A stretch of 64,000 bases of DNA. It comes from Halobacteriales archaeon QS_1_68_20. Lineage in GTDB: Archaea; Halobacteriota; Halobacteria; Halobacteriales; PXRE01. Within the stretch, counting starts at the first letter, position 1. Each line of letters opens with the position of its first letter. The stretch spans positions 199,338 through 263,337 of the forward strand of contig PXRE01000026.1 of the NCBI GenBank assembly GCA_003021085.1, given 5' to 3'. The notes below the pieces were generated by a model. That model was not told where the DNA came from and ran no database searches. It saw nothing but the letters and a program-made list of their open reading frames with translations. The position numbers were made by a program, and so were the translations under genes. Positions 46,405 through 54,788 of this stretch are shown one piece after another.

Positions 46405-47661
46405 TCAGGGCCAGTTGCCGCCCTGCTCGTAGGCGTCGAGGACGCGCTCGATGGCGACGACGTAGGCCGCGGTGCGGAAGTTCGGGAGGTCGTGTTCCTC
46501 GTAGGCAGTCGTGAGGTCGTCGAAGGCGTCGACGATCAGCTCTTCGAGGCGCTCGTTGACGGTCTCCTCGTTCCAGTAGTAGCGCTGGCGGTTCTGGACC
46601 CACTCGAAGTACGAGACGGTGACGCCGCCGGAGTTGGCCAGGATGTCCGGGAAGACGTGGATGCCACGCTCGGTGAGCACGTCGTCGGCCTCCGGGGTGA
46701 GCGGGCCGTTGGCGGCCGAGACGATGACGTCGGCCTGGACGTCCTTCGCCAGGTCGCCGTCGATGGCGTTCTCCAGGGCGGCGGGGATCAGCAGGTCGAC
46801 GTCCAGGGTCAGCAGTTCGTCGTTGGTGATCTCACGGCCGGCGTTGTGGTAGTCGACGACGCTTCCCGTCTCGCGCTTGTGCTCCTTGACGGCGACGGGG
46901 TCGAAGCCGCCCTCGCGGTAGATGCCGCCGGAGGAGTCGCTGACGGCGACGACGTTCGCGCCGAGTTCGTCGACGAGTTTCGCCGCGATCCACCCGGCGT
47001 TGCCGTACCCCTGGACGGCGACGCTGGCGCCCTCGATGTCCGTGTCGAGGTAGTCGAACGCCTCGCGGGCCGTGAGGACCGTCGAGCGGCCTGTCGCCTC
47101 GACGCGGCCCGCGGACCCGCCGCTGTCGGGCGCTTTCCCGGTGATGACGCCCGGCGCGGTGGTGTTCTCGAGGGTCTCGTAGGTGTCCTTGATCCAGTTC
47201 ATCTCCCGCTGGCCGGTGTTGACGTCCGGCGCGGGGATGTCCTTGTCCTCGCCGATCAGCGGCCGGAGTTCCCTGGCGAACGAGCGGGTGATGCGCTCCA
47301 GTTCGCTCTCGGAGTAGTCGGCGGGGTCGATCTCGATGCCGCCCTTGCCGCCGCCGAACGGGATGCCGACGGTGGCGCACTTGAAGACCATCCACCCGGA
47401 GAGGGCCGTGACCTCGTCGCGGTCGACGCCGGGGTGGTACCGGATGCCGCCCTTGTAGGGGCCGCGGTCGCCGTTGAACTGCGACCTGTACCCCTTGATC
47501 GTCTCGACGGAGCCGTCGTCCATCTCCACCGAGAGGGTCGTCTCCAGCACCCGCTCGGGACGTTTCAGGCGTTCGATGACGTCGGGACGTACGTCGAGGT
47601 AGGCCGCCGCGTCGTCGATCTGCTCCTGTAACGTCTCGAAGGGGTTGGCTTCCTCGGCCAT
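46405..47661 (-). CDS. gdh: Glutamate dehydrogenase (Glu/Leu/Phe/Val dehydrogenase family)
   Basis: 418 residues from the ATG at 47661 ([24 protein letters not shown]); the track start is 24 codons too early. The dimerisation and catalytic region shows YKGGIRYHP and [12 protein letters not shown] (Lys in GGGKGG). [20 protein letters not shown] and a Rossmann GxGxxG ([15 protein letters not shown]) mark the NAD(P) domain, and [10 protein letters not shown] follows. It interconverts glutamate and 2-oxoglutarate. AT-rich CCTTAAATGGACATTAATTATTCC lies 50-80 bp upstream. Its 3' end is partly duplicated 695 bp downstream, beyond vapC. Confidence 0.95.
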   Translation of the reverse strand: MAEEANPFETLQEQIDDAAAYLDVRPDVIERLKRPERVLETTLSVEMDDGSVETIKGYRSQFNGDRGPYKGGIRYHPGVDRDEVTALSGWMVFKCATVGIPFGGGKGGIEIDPADYSESELERITRSFARELRPLIGEDKDIPAPDVNTGQREMNWIKDTYETLENTTAPGVITGKAPDSGGSAGRVEATGRSTVLTAREAFDYLDTDIEGASVAVQGYGNAGWIAAKLVDELGANVVAVSDSSGGIYREGGFDPVAVKEHKRETGSVVDYHNAGREITNDELLTLDVDLLIPAALENAIDGDLAKDVQADVIVSAANGPLTPEADDVLTERGIHVFPDILANSGGVTVSYFEWVQNRQRYYWNEETVNERLEELIVDAFDDLTTAYEEHDLPNFRTAAYVVAIERVLDAYEQGGNWP

Positions 47662-47714
47662 CGTATCAATCGAATCGGCTAGCCCGGGGTTAAGCGTGGC
47701 GGAATACGTATCAC

Positions 47715-47740
47715 TGGAATAATTAATGTCCATTTAAGGT
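47715..47740 (-). promoter_or_regulatory. gdh promoter region
   Basis: The minus strand reads CCTTAAATGG and AATTATTCC within 26 bp, 50-80 bp before the gdh ATG. Either could be the TATA box, giving leaders of about 30-45 nt. Confidence 0.4.
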
Positions 47741-47775
47741 GGTTATATGACCCTGTCGACCGCCCCGCCTGCGGG

Positions 47776-48639
47776 TCATTCTTCGATGGCGCCGGCGGCC
47801 CGGGCCCGGTCGACGATGCGCTCGGCCTGGGCGATCAGCGGCGCATCGACCATCTCGCCGTCGACCTCGAAGACGCCCCGGTCTTGTTCGTCTGCCTTGC
47901 GTTCGGCCTCGAGGACCTTCTGGGCCCACTCGATCCGTTCGGCCTCCGGCGTGAACGCGCTGTTGATCGGGTCGACCTGCGTCGGGTGGATGGCGAGTTT
48001 GCCGTCGTACCCGAGTTGCACGGCGTAGGCGGCGTCCTGGCGGAGGCCCCGTTCGTCGCCGAAGTCGGTGTAGACGGTGTCGATGGCGTCGACGCCGGCG
48101 GCACTGGCCGCCAGGACGACGTGCTGGCGGGCGTACAGCACCTCGGTCCCCTGGTCGGTGCGGGTCGCGCCCACGTCCGCGGTGAGGTCCTCGGCCCCGA
48201 AGACGAGGGCGGCCGTCGGGGCCGCGGCTGCGATCTCCTCGGCGTGCAGGACGCCGGCGGCGGACTCCACGAGCGCGAACACGGGGACGCGGTAGTCGTG
48301 TTCGTCGAGCAACCGGCCGAGCGTCTCGACGGCGTCGGCCGACTCGACCTTCGGGAGCATGACCGCGTCGAGGTCCCCCTCGTCGAGGTCCGAAAGCACC
48401 GCGTGGAGGTCGTCGTCGCCCGCGATGCCCGTGGGGTTCACCCTGACGACCACTTCCGCGTCGGGGTCGAACCCGGGGTCGGCCAGCACCTCGTTGACCG
48501 CCTCCCGCGCCTCCTGTTTCCGGCCGGGGGCGACCGCGTCTTCGAGGTCGAACACGATCACGTCGGCGCCCGCGCGGGGTGCCTTCCGGAGCATGCCCGG
48601 CTTGTCACCGGGCGTGAACAGGACACTTCGCCTGACCAT
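47776..48639 (-). CDS. CitE-like HpcH/HpaI aldolase (malyl/citramalyl-CoA lyase family)
   Basis: 287 residues from the ATG at 48639 (MVRRSVLFTPGDKPGMLRKAPRAGADVIVFDLEDAVAPGRKQEAR). The metal-binding residues are the Glu in VFALVESAAGVL near residue 123 and the Asp in FGAEDLTADVG near 150, and DAVMLPKVESAD is the other core strand. GYDGKLAIHPTQVDPINSAF near 215 is the CoA-binding tail. CitE-like lyases cleave or form malyl-, citramalyl- or beta-methylmalyl-CoA. In haloarchaea with a methylaspartate cycle such a gene works with a hydratase, and a MaoC hydratase and a glutamate dehydrogenase lie close by (inference on pathway). Confidence 0.85.
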   Translation of the reverse strand: MVRRSVLFTPGDKPGMLRKAPRAGADVIVFDLEDAVAPGRKQEAREAVNEVLADPGFDPDAEVVVRVNPTGIAGDDDLHAVLSDLDEGDLDAVMLPKVESADAVETLGRLLDEHDYRVPVFALVESAAGVLHAEEIAAAAPTAALVFGAEDLTADVGATRTDQGTEVLYARQHVVLAASAAGVDAIDTVYTDFGDERGLRQDAAYAVQLGYDGKLAIHPTQVDPINSAFTPEAERIEWAQKVLEAERKADEQDRGVFEVDGEMVDAPLIAQAERIVDRARAAGAIEE

Positions 48640-48685
48640 GTTCGGCCCATCGAAGCCCCGGGCCGTAAGTGTCCCGCGTTCGGTC

Positions 48686-49015
48686 TCACTCGCCGCGGGC
48701 GAACGCCAGCAGGTCCTCGGCGCCCACGACGCCGTCTGCCAGCGTCGCCACCGCCTCGCCGTCCCTGAACGGCACGAACCCCGGCGTGCTGGCGACCCCG
48801 TAGTCCCGCAACAACGACAGGTCCTCGCCGGGGTCCACCATGGCGACGACGCCGTCGAACTCCCGGGCCACCAGTCCGAGGACCGGTTCCTGGGCGTCGC
48901 ACTTCGGGCACCCCCGGGAGTAGAACTCCGCGAGTACCGGGGAGTCGCGCTCGACCAGGTCCCGCAGTTCCTCGCCACCCCGCACCCGGACAGGTTTCGA
49001 TCCGTCCGCGTCCAT
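48686..49015 (-). CDS. Thioredoxin-fold protein
   Basis: 109 residues, thioredoxin-sized. The active site is FYSRGCPKCDAQEPVL (CPKC near residue 37), the middle has GVVAMVDPGEDLSLLRDYGVASTPGFVPFRDGEAVATLADGV, and the cis-Pro of STPGF follows. CPKC instead of CGPC is unusual and would change the redox potential. It is probably a cytoplasmic thiol reductant or thiol-disulfide exchanger. It lies upstream of the citE gene on the same strand, 46 bp away. The thioredoxin-reductase-like protein at 43215 could reduce it, but this is unproven. Confidence 0.85.
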   Translation of the reverse strand: MDADGSKPVRVRGGEELRDLVERDSPVLAEFYSRGCPKCDAQEPVLGLVAREFDGVVAMVDPGEDLSLLRDYGVASTPGFVPFRDGEAVATLADGVVGAEDLLAFARGE

Positions 49016-49069
49016 GGGTCGACTTCAGCACCCCGTGCCCTTCGGCCCGTCGCCTCAGAACCGCGAGCG

Positions 49070-49245
49070 GTGCGAGCGGGACGCGGCGAGTTCTTCGCGA
49101 GGTACCGAGCGAAGGCCAGCGAGAGCGACGCTCTCGCCAGGCGCAGCCCGCGCAGCGAAGCGAGCAGGACCGTCTCGCGCGGTAAGCACCGGAGGCCGAG
49201 GAGCGTAGCGAGTCCCCCGAGTCAAGCGCGCGGGGGCTTTCTGGC
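49070..49245 (-). repeat. Dispersed intergenic repeat, copy B
   Basis: This is the inverted counterpart of copy A at 17036-17215: read on the minus strand it runs AGAAAGCCCCCGCGCGCTTG, GCTCGCTTCGCTG, GGCGAGAG-CTCTCGCTGGC and CGTCCCGCTCGCAC. It fills the 366-bp gap 49016-49381 between thioredoxin and MaoC. I see no gene there; CAACCGTTTAGTCG at 49347-49360 is a plausible TATA for the MaoC gene. Confidence 0.55.
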
Positions 49246-49381
49246 CGTTGCTGACCGAGGAACCGTCCGCTGAGAGCGCGCGGGGGTTACGAGGTGTTCC
49301 AGATACGGATTCCCCCTTCTCTAGACACGGCTGCCGGCCGGACCAGCAACCGTTTAGTCGCCGGCGGGCGAGCGCCCGACC

Positions 49382-49867
49382 ATGACGGGTCTGTACTACG
49401 AGGAGTTCGAGGTCGGGGCGACCTACGAGCACGACAAGCGCCGGACGGTCAGCGAGCGCGACAACCAGGTGTTCTGTGACATGACCATGAACCAGCAGCC
49501 GTTGCACCTCGACGAGGAGTTCGCCGCCGACACCCAGTTCGGCGAGCGCATCGTCAACGGCCTGCTCACGATGTCGCTGGCCGTCGGGGTGACCATCCCG
49601 GACACCACCGACGGGACAATCGTCGCCAACCTCAGCTACGACGACGTCGAGCACCCCGCGCCCGTCTTCCACGGCGACACCATCCGCGCGCAGTCGACCG
49701 TGACCGACAAGCGGGAGACCAGCGATGGCGAGCGCGGCGTCGTGACGATGCACGTCGAGGCGTTCGTCGCCGACCGCGACGGGGAGGGCGGACGCGACGG
49801 CGAGACGCTGGTCTGTGAGTTCGACCGCACGGTGCTGTCGCTCAAGAAAGAACACGCCGGGGAGTGA
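49382..49867 (+). CDS. MaoC family hydratase
   Basis: 161 residues. YYEEFEVGATYEHDKRRTVSERDNQVFCDMTMNQQPLHLDEEFAADTQFGERIVNGLLTMSLAVGVTIPDTTDGTIVANLSYDDVEHPAPVFHGDTIRAQSTVTDKRETSD matches MaoC: the N-x-x-P-L-H-x-D motif supplies the catalytic Asn/His pair, and V-F-H-G-D-T-I the last strand. The family hydrates enoyl-CoA, mesaconyl-CoA or similar. It lies beside citE and a thioredoxin, divergent from them, and near gdh, which would fit beta-methylmalyl-CoA metabolism in a methylaspartate-type pathway. That mesaconyl-CoA is the substrate is inference. Confidence 0.8.
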   Translation: MTGLYYEEFEVGATYEHDKRRTVSERDNQVFCDMTMNQQPLHLDEEFAADTQFGERIVNGLLTMSLAVGVTIPDTTDGTIVANLSYDDVEHPAPVFHGDTIRAQSTVTDKRETSDGERGVVTMHVEAFVADRDGEGGRDGETLVCEFDRTVLSLKKEHAGE

Positions 49868-50073
49868 ACTGGGACCCACCACGGTTCCCAGGGCTCCGTC
49901 TGCTCGACCCCGAGCCGTGGCCTCTTCGATCCACGGCCGCTACGGGTTCCGACGAAGCTGGGATCGTGATGACAGCTCGATAAATTCATCTTCCAGGGAC
50001 GATCTCGCCCGTCGATCCGTCGATGGGCCTGGTAACGGATAATTAATCAAATGCAGGTACTCGCAATTCGGTC

Positions 50074-50097
50074 CCGAATATGTTGGCCAATATTCGG
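50074..50097. repeat. 8-bp inverted repeat at the 5' break of the propeller pseudogene
   Basis: CCGAATAT-GTTGGCCA-ATATTCGG is a perfect inverted repeat overlapping the first ATG of the LVIVD pseudogene. It follows an AT-rich stretch (GGATAATTAATCAAATG) and could be an operator or a scar at the edge of lost sequence. Confidence 0.4.
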
Positions 50098-51085
50098 CGG
50101 GTCTGGGGACAGACGAAGTCCGTGGGACGTACGGTTAGCATACCCGAGAACCCGGGGATCGAGGATCCGACCGTCGAGATCCTCGACGTGAAGGTCGACG
50201 GCGACGTGGCCGCACTGGCGAACGACGGCTCGGCGAATCCGGGGGTATCTCGCTGTACGACGTCAGCGATCCGGCGAACCCCACCAGCGCCGGTAGGTGG
50301 TTCCCGAAAGACGTCGCACCGGCGGAGGCGAAGGCGATCCGCGCCCCGTGTCACGACGTCTACGTCCAGGACGACGTCTGTTATGCGGCGCTGTGGGACG
50401 CCGGGACGGCCGCGCTGGACGTGAGCGATCCCACGGATCCGACCCTGATCTCCAGGTTCGGGTCGGTGCTCGACAAATCCGACGCCGTCCGGGGCTGGGA
50501 CGTCACGACCGGCTTCGGGGCCTACCTCGATCAGTACTGGGACATCTTCGAGTACCTCACGGCGCCAGGCAACGCCCACTACGTCCAGCCGTCGCCCGAC
50601 GGCGATCACGTCTACGTCGGCGCAGAGACCGTCCCCAAAGACGTCGGTGTCCCCGACCCCGGCGTGGACGATTACGGTGGTATCACCGTGTACGACACGT
50701 CCGACCTGGCGAACCCGACCGAGGTCACTCGCATCGACCCGCCGGTGATCGACGACGACACCGGGAAGCTGTTCACCTCACACAACTTCGACGTCTCGTC
50801 GAACCGGCTGTACACGTCCTGTACCACGGCGGCGTCCACGTCTACGACGTCACCGATCCCGCGAATCCGGTCCGGCGGGCCGGCCACGACCCGGACGGCT
50901 ACGCGTTCTGGACGGCCGTTCGCTCCCGGGCGTTCACGGTCGGCGGCGTCTACGGGAGCGAGTCCGACACCGCTGGCGGGATCACCGTCTTGCGCGACGA
51001 CCGGGGTGAGAAGCGCCCACCCGCCTTCGACGGAAGTGCCCCGCCGGACGACCCCGAGGTGATGCCCAGGGACGACCAGGAGTAG
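50080..51085 (+). pseudogene. LVIVD-repeat beta-propeller gene, 5'-truncated and frameshifted
   Basis: Joining three phases restores one protein: IEDPTVEILDVKVDGDVAALANDG, then ISLYDVSDPANPTSAGRW to DVSDPTDPTLISRFG and GGITVYDTSDLANPTEVTRID up to NRLYTS, then YHGGVHVYDVTDPANPVRRAGHDPDGYAFWTAVRSR. The repeated Y/L-D-V-S/T-D-P-A/T-N/D-P units are LVIVD propeller blades typical of haloarchaeal secreted proteins. Phase changes lie near 50243 and 50820. The signal peptide and first blades are missing upstream, so the gene is broken at its 5' end as well. Probably a former extracellular or surface protein. Confidence 0.75.
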
Positions 51086-51294
51086 CCGACCGACGATCCC
51101 GTCTCGGGTCCGGCGGTGGGGTACGACACGACGATAGTTCAGGTCCCTCCCCCGCATTCGCCGGGGGAGTGAATTACTCGACGGTTCCTGACCCGACCGG
51201 CGACGTCGGCGCGAGGGCGTCGTCGGCCGCCCACGTGCCAGGTACCAAAATTTTGAGCCCAACAGTTGAACTGGTTCGGTACATATTGACATAC

Positions 51295-51456
51295 ATGGTC
51301 CTCGAGAAAGTCAAATCACTGGTGGGCGGTGGGGAGGACGAGACGTACAGCTATCGGTGTGACGCCTGCAACGGGGAGTTCGAATCGACCGTCGCAAACC
51401 CGAACGACACGTTCTGCCCGGACTGCGGGAGCGACCGCGTCCACTCCTCGCTGTGA
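51295..51456 (+). CDS. 53-residue zinc-ribbon protein (FmdB-like)
   Basis: The ATG at 51295 gives MVLEKVKSLVGGGEDETYSYRCDACNGEFESTVANPNDTFCPDCGSDRVHSSL. CDAC and CPDCG form a four-Cys zinc ribbon; the pattern YSYRCDACNGEFES resembles FmdB-type short proteins. It may bind nucleic acid or serve as a subunit. AT-rich TACCAAAATTTTGAGC and TACATATTGACATAC lie upstream as promoter candidates. The track start at 51169 adds 42 unsupported residues. Confidence 0.75.
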   Translation: MVLEKVKSLVGGGEDETYSYRCDACNGEFESTVANPNDTFCPDCGSDRVHSSL

Positions 51457-51484
51457 CCGACCGAGGGTAGTGGACGACCGCGGG

Positions 51485-52693
51485 TTACTGGGGTGCGCCC
51501 GGTGCCGTCAGCGCCAGCGCGTCGTCGGGGTACCCCGCCCGCTGTAGCGCCCGTTCGCGCTCCTCGCGGGTGAGTCGGTACGCCGGCAACTCCTCCGCCA
51601 GCGGCCCCTCGCCGCTCAGCAACTCGCCCTCGCGGTACCGCCGGGCGAGTTCGCGGACCCGCTTGTCGTCGTCCTCGAAGAAGTAGTAGAGGTACTGGTA
51701 GGCGACGTCGAGCTCGGGGTCGCCGCCGTGCTCGCGGTGCTCGTCGACGCTCGTGCGCCCGCCTGAGTACGCGTGCGTGCGAACCGTCTCGAACACCTCC
51801 TCGCGGCTGGAATCGAGGTCCAGGCTCGGTTCTTCGCCGGCGGCGCTCATCTTGCCCGGCCCGGTGAGACTGGGCAGGAACTTCGAAAGCAACGCCCCGG
51901 GCTTGTCGACGGGGTAGCGCTCCTTCGCCGCGACGTCGCGGGTCACCCGGACGTGGGGGTCCTGGTCGACCGCGATGGGCACCAGCGTCGGGTGCCGCCC
52001 CTCGATCAACTGCGGGAGCAGGAGGTGGGTCGCCTGGACCGCCGGGTAGAACGAAACCCCGGCGTTGGGCGGGTCGCCGTAGACCGCCTCGATGGTCGAC
52101 TGCGTGAGGTCCTTGGCGAACGTCGCCGCGATCGGGTAGACCGCGTCGGCGTCGGCGGTGTCGATCACGACGTAGGTGTTCTCGGGATCGAAGCCGACCG
52201 CGAGGACGTCACGCAGGTTGTCCCGGGTCGCGTCGCCGATCTCTTCCAGCGAGCGGTCTTTGGTGATGTACTTCTCGTCGTCGGACAGCGGGATCAGCAC
52301 CGTCGCGCCGGTCTCGTCCTGGAGACGTTTGGCGAAGTAGAAGGGGAAGACGTGGCCGACGTGCATCGGCCCCGAGGGTCCTCGTCCGGTGACGATGGAG
52401 TGGGGTTCGCCCGCCTTCGCGGCCGCGAGGAACGGGTCGAGGTTCCGCTGGGCGTAGAACACGTCCCGGCGGACCAGCGGGTGGTCGGGGAGGCCCCCGC
52501 GCTGGTCGTCGGTGAGGCGGTCGGCCCCGAAGCGGTCGAGCAGTTCGTCGTAGTCGACCTCTCCCTCGACCGCGTAGGGGGTGACCGTGAAGTCCCCGGA
52601 CTGTTCGTCGGTCGGATTCTCTTCCGGTTCGTCTGTCGATTCGTCGGTTGCTCCGTCTGTCGGTTCGTCTTTCGCGTCGTCGGTCGCTGGCAT
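51485..52693 (-). CDS. trpS: Tryptophanyl-tRNA synthetase
   Basis: 402 residues. After an acidic tail of repeated D-E-x-T (residues 1-35, a haloarchaeal extension) the class Ic catalytic core appears. The HIGH motif is HVGH (GRGPSGPMHVGHVFPFYFAKRL near residue 100), the KMSKS loop is GPGKMSAAGEEPS near 272, and DDEKYITKD and VPIAVDQDPHVRVTRDVA surround the tryptophan site. It charges tRNA-Trp in the cytoplasm. The start at 52693 is the first ATG of the frame. A long structured leader (hairpin 52808-52853) precedes it. Confidence 0.93.
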   Translation of the reverse strand: MPATDDAKDEPTDGATDESTDEPEENPTDEQSGDFTVTPYAVEGEVDYDELLDRFGADRLTDDQRGGLPDHPLVRRDVFYAQRNLDPFLAAAKAGEPHSIVTGRGPSGPMHVGHVFPFYFAKRLQDETGATVLIPLSDDEKYITKDRSLEEIGDATRDNLRDVLAVGFDPENTYVVIDTADADAVYPIAATFAKDLTQSTIEAVYGDPPNAGVSFYPAVQATHLLLPQLIEGRHPTLVPIAVDQDPHVRVTRDVAAKERYPVDKPGALLSKFLPSLTGPGKMSAAGEEPSLDLDSSREEVFETVRTHAYSGGRTSVDEHREHGGDPELDVAYQYLYYFFEDDDKRVRELARRYREGELLSGEGPLAEELPAYRLTREERERALQRAGYPDDALALTAPGAPQ

Positions 52694-52807
52694 GGATGCG
52701 TGTCTGATCGCTGGCGTCGACGATCGGTCGGCTGTGCCCGGAGAAGCGAAGGGAGCGCCGCGGCCGCGCCCGGCGGGTTAGGCCCGGCCGGCGACGGCCG
52801 CGACACT

Positions 52808-52853
52808 GTCCGCTCCCCGTGACTGCCAGCGCCAGCGACCGGTGGGAGCGGAC
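52808..52853 (-). promoter_or_regulatory. 10-bp hairpin in the trpS leader
   Basis: GTCCGCTCCC (52808-52817) and GGGAGCGGAC (52844-52853) form a perfect 10-bp inverted repeat with a 26-nt loop. A TATA-like CCAATAAGC (minus strand) at 52882-52890 would start transcription near 52855, so the hairpin would be at the very 5' end of a roughly 165-nt leader. Whether it regulates trpS is unknown. Confidence 0.5.
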
Positions 52854-52939
52854 ATCTCGTCCCCGACTCGGCGCTCCGGCCGCTTATTGGTTGCGCTCCT
52901 CGACCACGCCCCAATGTGGGATCACCAGCGTTCGACCTC

Positions 52940-53119
52940 CTACGGCCCGGCGGCGGCCTCGAACCACCGCACTGCGACGACGGAATCCGAGAGTCGGTCC
53001 CGCGCCGTCTCCGCGTCGACTCTCCCGTCCGGCGGGACGTGGAAGGTGAGTTGTGTCTCCACGGTGACGCGCAACGATCCGTTCCCCGAGTCGACGTCGC
53101 CGACCCCCACGTCGTCCAC
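52940..53119 (-). CDS. Probable small protein, 59 residues
   Basis: The minus frame from GTG 53119 reads VDDVGVGDVDSGNGSLRVTVETQLTFHVPPDGRVDAETARDRLSDSVVAVRWFEAAAGP-stop. Composition is haloarchaeal, with a beta strand pair (SLRVTVETQLTFHVP) and a terminal helix. It looks coding, but it has no ATG and the upstream track frame is poor, so the start is doubtful (GTG 53119 or 53110). TTCAAGCCCC about 26 bp upstream may act as a TATA element. Family unknown; it could also be chance. Confidence 0.4.
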   Translation of the reverse strand: MDDVGVGDVDSGNGSLRVTVETQLTFHVPPDGRVDAETARDRLSDSVVAVRWFEAAAGP

Positions 53120-53479
53120 GTGCCGGACGAACGACCACCGGGGGCTTGAACGTCCTGCCTGTGAGAGGTTCACAGTGCCGGAAAACGCTTTTGTCGGTCG
53201 CCCGAGACGATTGAGACGAGATGGAGACCCTCTCCTCGTTCTGACCGGGGCCGCGCCGCCGGTCGGTCGGTGACTGCGGGACCGACCAGCCAGGCGACCC
53301 CCGGTCGTTCGCTCTCCGCCCACCCGTTACCGTCGACCGATCCGGTCGTCCGGCCGCTGTCGGTCGCTCCTGACGGTCGGTCGCCATCGATCGGTGCCGG
53401 CCGTCTCGTCGTCGTCGCACGGTCGACGTTCGCGGCTGGGCTCGCATCGTCTTCGGACCATCCGCAGTCCTCATCACCC
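53120..53479. other. Gene-free stretch before hflX
   Basis: 360 bp. It probably holds promoters: GGAAAACGCTTTTGTCGG at 53176-53193 is the only AT-leaning part. The track extends hflX upstream through it (53270), but the composition there (SLSAHPLPSTDPVVRPLSVAP) does not resemble coding sequence, so it is left out. Confidence 0.4.
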
Positions 53480-54730
53480 ATGTTACAGACGGCAATCGTA
53501 GCGAAGCGAACCGACGAGGGAACGCCCGACACCGAGGAGATCCGTGGCCTGGCGGAGGCCGCCGGCGCCCGCGTCGTCGGGGAGGTCACCCAGACCCGTC
53601 CGGCGGACCCTGGCCTGGAGTTCGGGGCCGGGAAAGTCGAGGAACTGGCCGACCTGGTCGCGGAAACCGGCGCGGACACGGTCGTCGTGGACGGCGAACT
53701 GACGCCACAGCAGTCGGTGAACCTCACCGACGCGACGGGCGCGACGGTGGTCGACCGCCACCGGGTCGTGCTGGAGATATTCGCCCAGCGGGCGCGGCCC
53801 CGCCGCGCGCAGTTGCAGGTCGAACTCGCCCGCCTGAAGTACCGGCTCCCGCGACTCCGGGAGGCCTCGGACGAGGGGCTGATGAACCGCTGGACCGAGA
53901 GCGGGACGCAACTGTACGACGTCCGGGACCGCATCGACGCGCTGGAGCGGAAACTGGACGACCTGCCCGCGGTCGACGAACACCAGCGGGAACGCCGCCG
54001 CGAGGAGGGGTTCGACCTCGTCGCCATCGCGGGCTACACGAACGCCGGGAAGTCGACGCTGTTGCGCCGTCTGGCGGACGAGATGGCGCTCGAGGACGAC
54101 CGGCATCCGGACCTCGGGGAGACGGTCGGCGTCGAGGACCGACTGTTCGAGACCCTGGAGACGACGACCCGCCGGGCGACCGTCGTGGGCCGGGACGTGC
54201 TGTTGACCGACACCGTCGGGTTCCTCGACGACCTGCCGCACTGGCTCGTGGAGTCTTTCCGGGGGACGCTCCGGGAAGTCCGGGAAGCCGACGCCGTCCT
54301 GCTGGTGGTCGACGCCGACCAATCCGTCCCGGAGATGCGCCGCAAACTGGAGACGTCCAGGGAGACGATTCCCGGGGAGGTGCCGGTCGTCACCGCGCTG
54401 AACAAGGTCGACCGCCTGGACGAGCGGAAACTGGCGAGAAAGCGGGAGGCGCTCGGTGATCTGGTCGACGACCCGGTCCCGGTCAGCGCGCTGGAGGGTG
54501 ACCTCGACGAACTGCGCCGCCGGATCGACGGGGCGCTCCCTGACCTCCGGCGCGAGCGGTTGCGACTGCCGCTGACCGACGACGCGATGTCGCTGGTCTC
54601 TTGGATCCACGACCGGGCCGTCCATGCGGACGTCGAGTACGGGACGGAGGACGCGACCGTCGACTTCACCGCGAGGCCGGCGACCGTCAGGAAGGCGAGA
54701 GCGAAGGCTGAGGAGGTCCACGGGGGGTGA
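53480..54730 (+). CDS. hflX: HflX-type ribosome-associated GTPase
   Basis: 416 residues from the ATG at 53480 (MLQTAIVAKRTDEGTPDTEEIRGLAEAAGARVVGEVTQ). The HflX N-terminal domain has DPGLEFGAGKVEELA and VVVDGELTPQQSVNL. A basic helical linker (RPRRAQLQVELARLKYRLPRL) is followed by the G domain: G1 AGYTNAGKSTLLRRL near residue 182, G3 LTDTVGFLDDLPH near 245, and G4 TALNKVDRLDE near 312. HflX splits stalled ribosomes in bacteria; the archaeal role is probably similar. It precedes the pantoate kinase gene, which starts 58 bp after its stop on the same strand. Confidence 0.92.
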   Translation: MLQTAIVAKRTDEGTPDTEEIRGLAEAAGARVVGEVTQTRPADPGLEFGAGKVEELADLVAETGADTVVVDGELTPQQSVNLTDATGATVVDRHRVVLEIFAQRARPRRAQLQVELARLKYRLPRLREASDEGLMNRWTESGTQLYDVRDRIDALERKLDDLPAVDEHQRERRREEGFDLVAIAGYTNAGKSTLLRRLADEMALEDDRHPDLGETVGVEDRLFETLETTTRRATVVGRDVLLTDTVGFLDDLPHWLVESFRGTLREVREADAVLLVVDADQSVPEMRRKLETSRETIPGEVPVVTALNKVDRLDERKLARKREALGDLVDDPVPVSALEGDLDELRRRIDGALPDLRRERLRLPLTDDAMSLVSWIHDRAVHADVEYGTEDATVDFTARPATVRKARAKAEEVHGG

Positions 54731-54788
54731 CCGGCCCCGTCGTTTCCCGACCAGAACGGTCTTGTCGCCTGGCGCCGACGACCCGTCG

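Noticed and set aside
52800-52900. T-box riboswitch upstream of trpS
   Set aside because: T-boxes are bacterial, and no T-box sequence or antiterminator is seen; only a simple hairpin is supported.
53270-53479. N-terminal extension of HflX from 53270
   Set aside because: Sequence is low-complexity S/P/R, unlike the family; the conserved HflX N-terminus starts at 53480.
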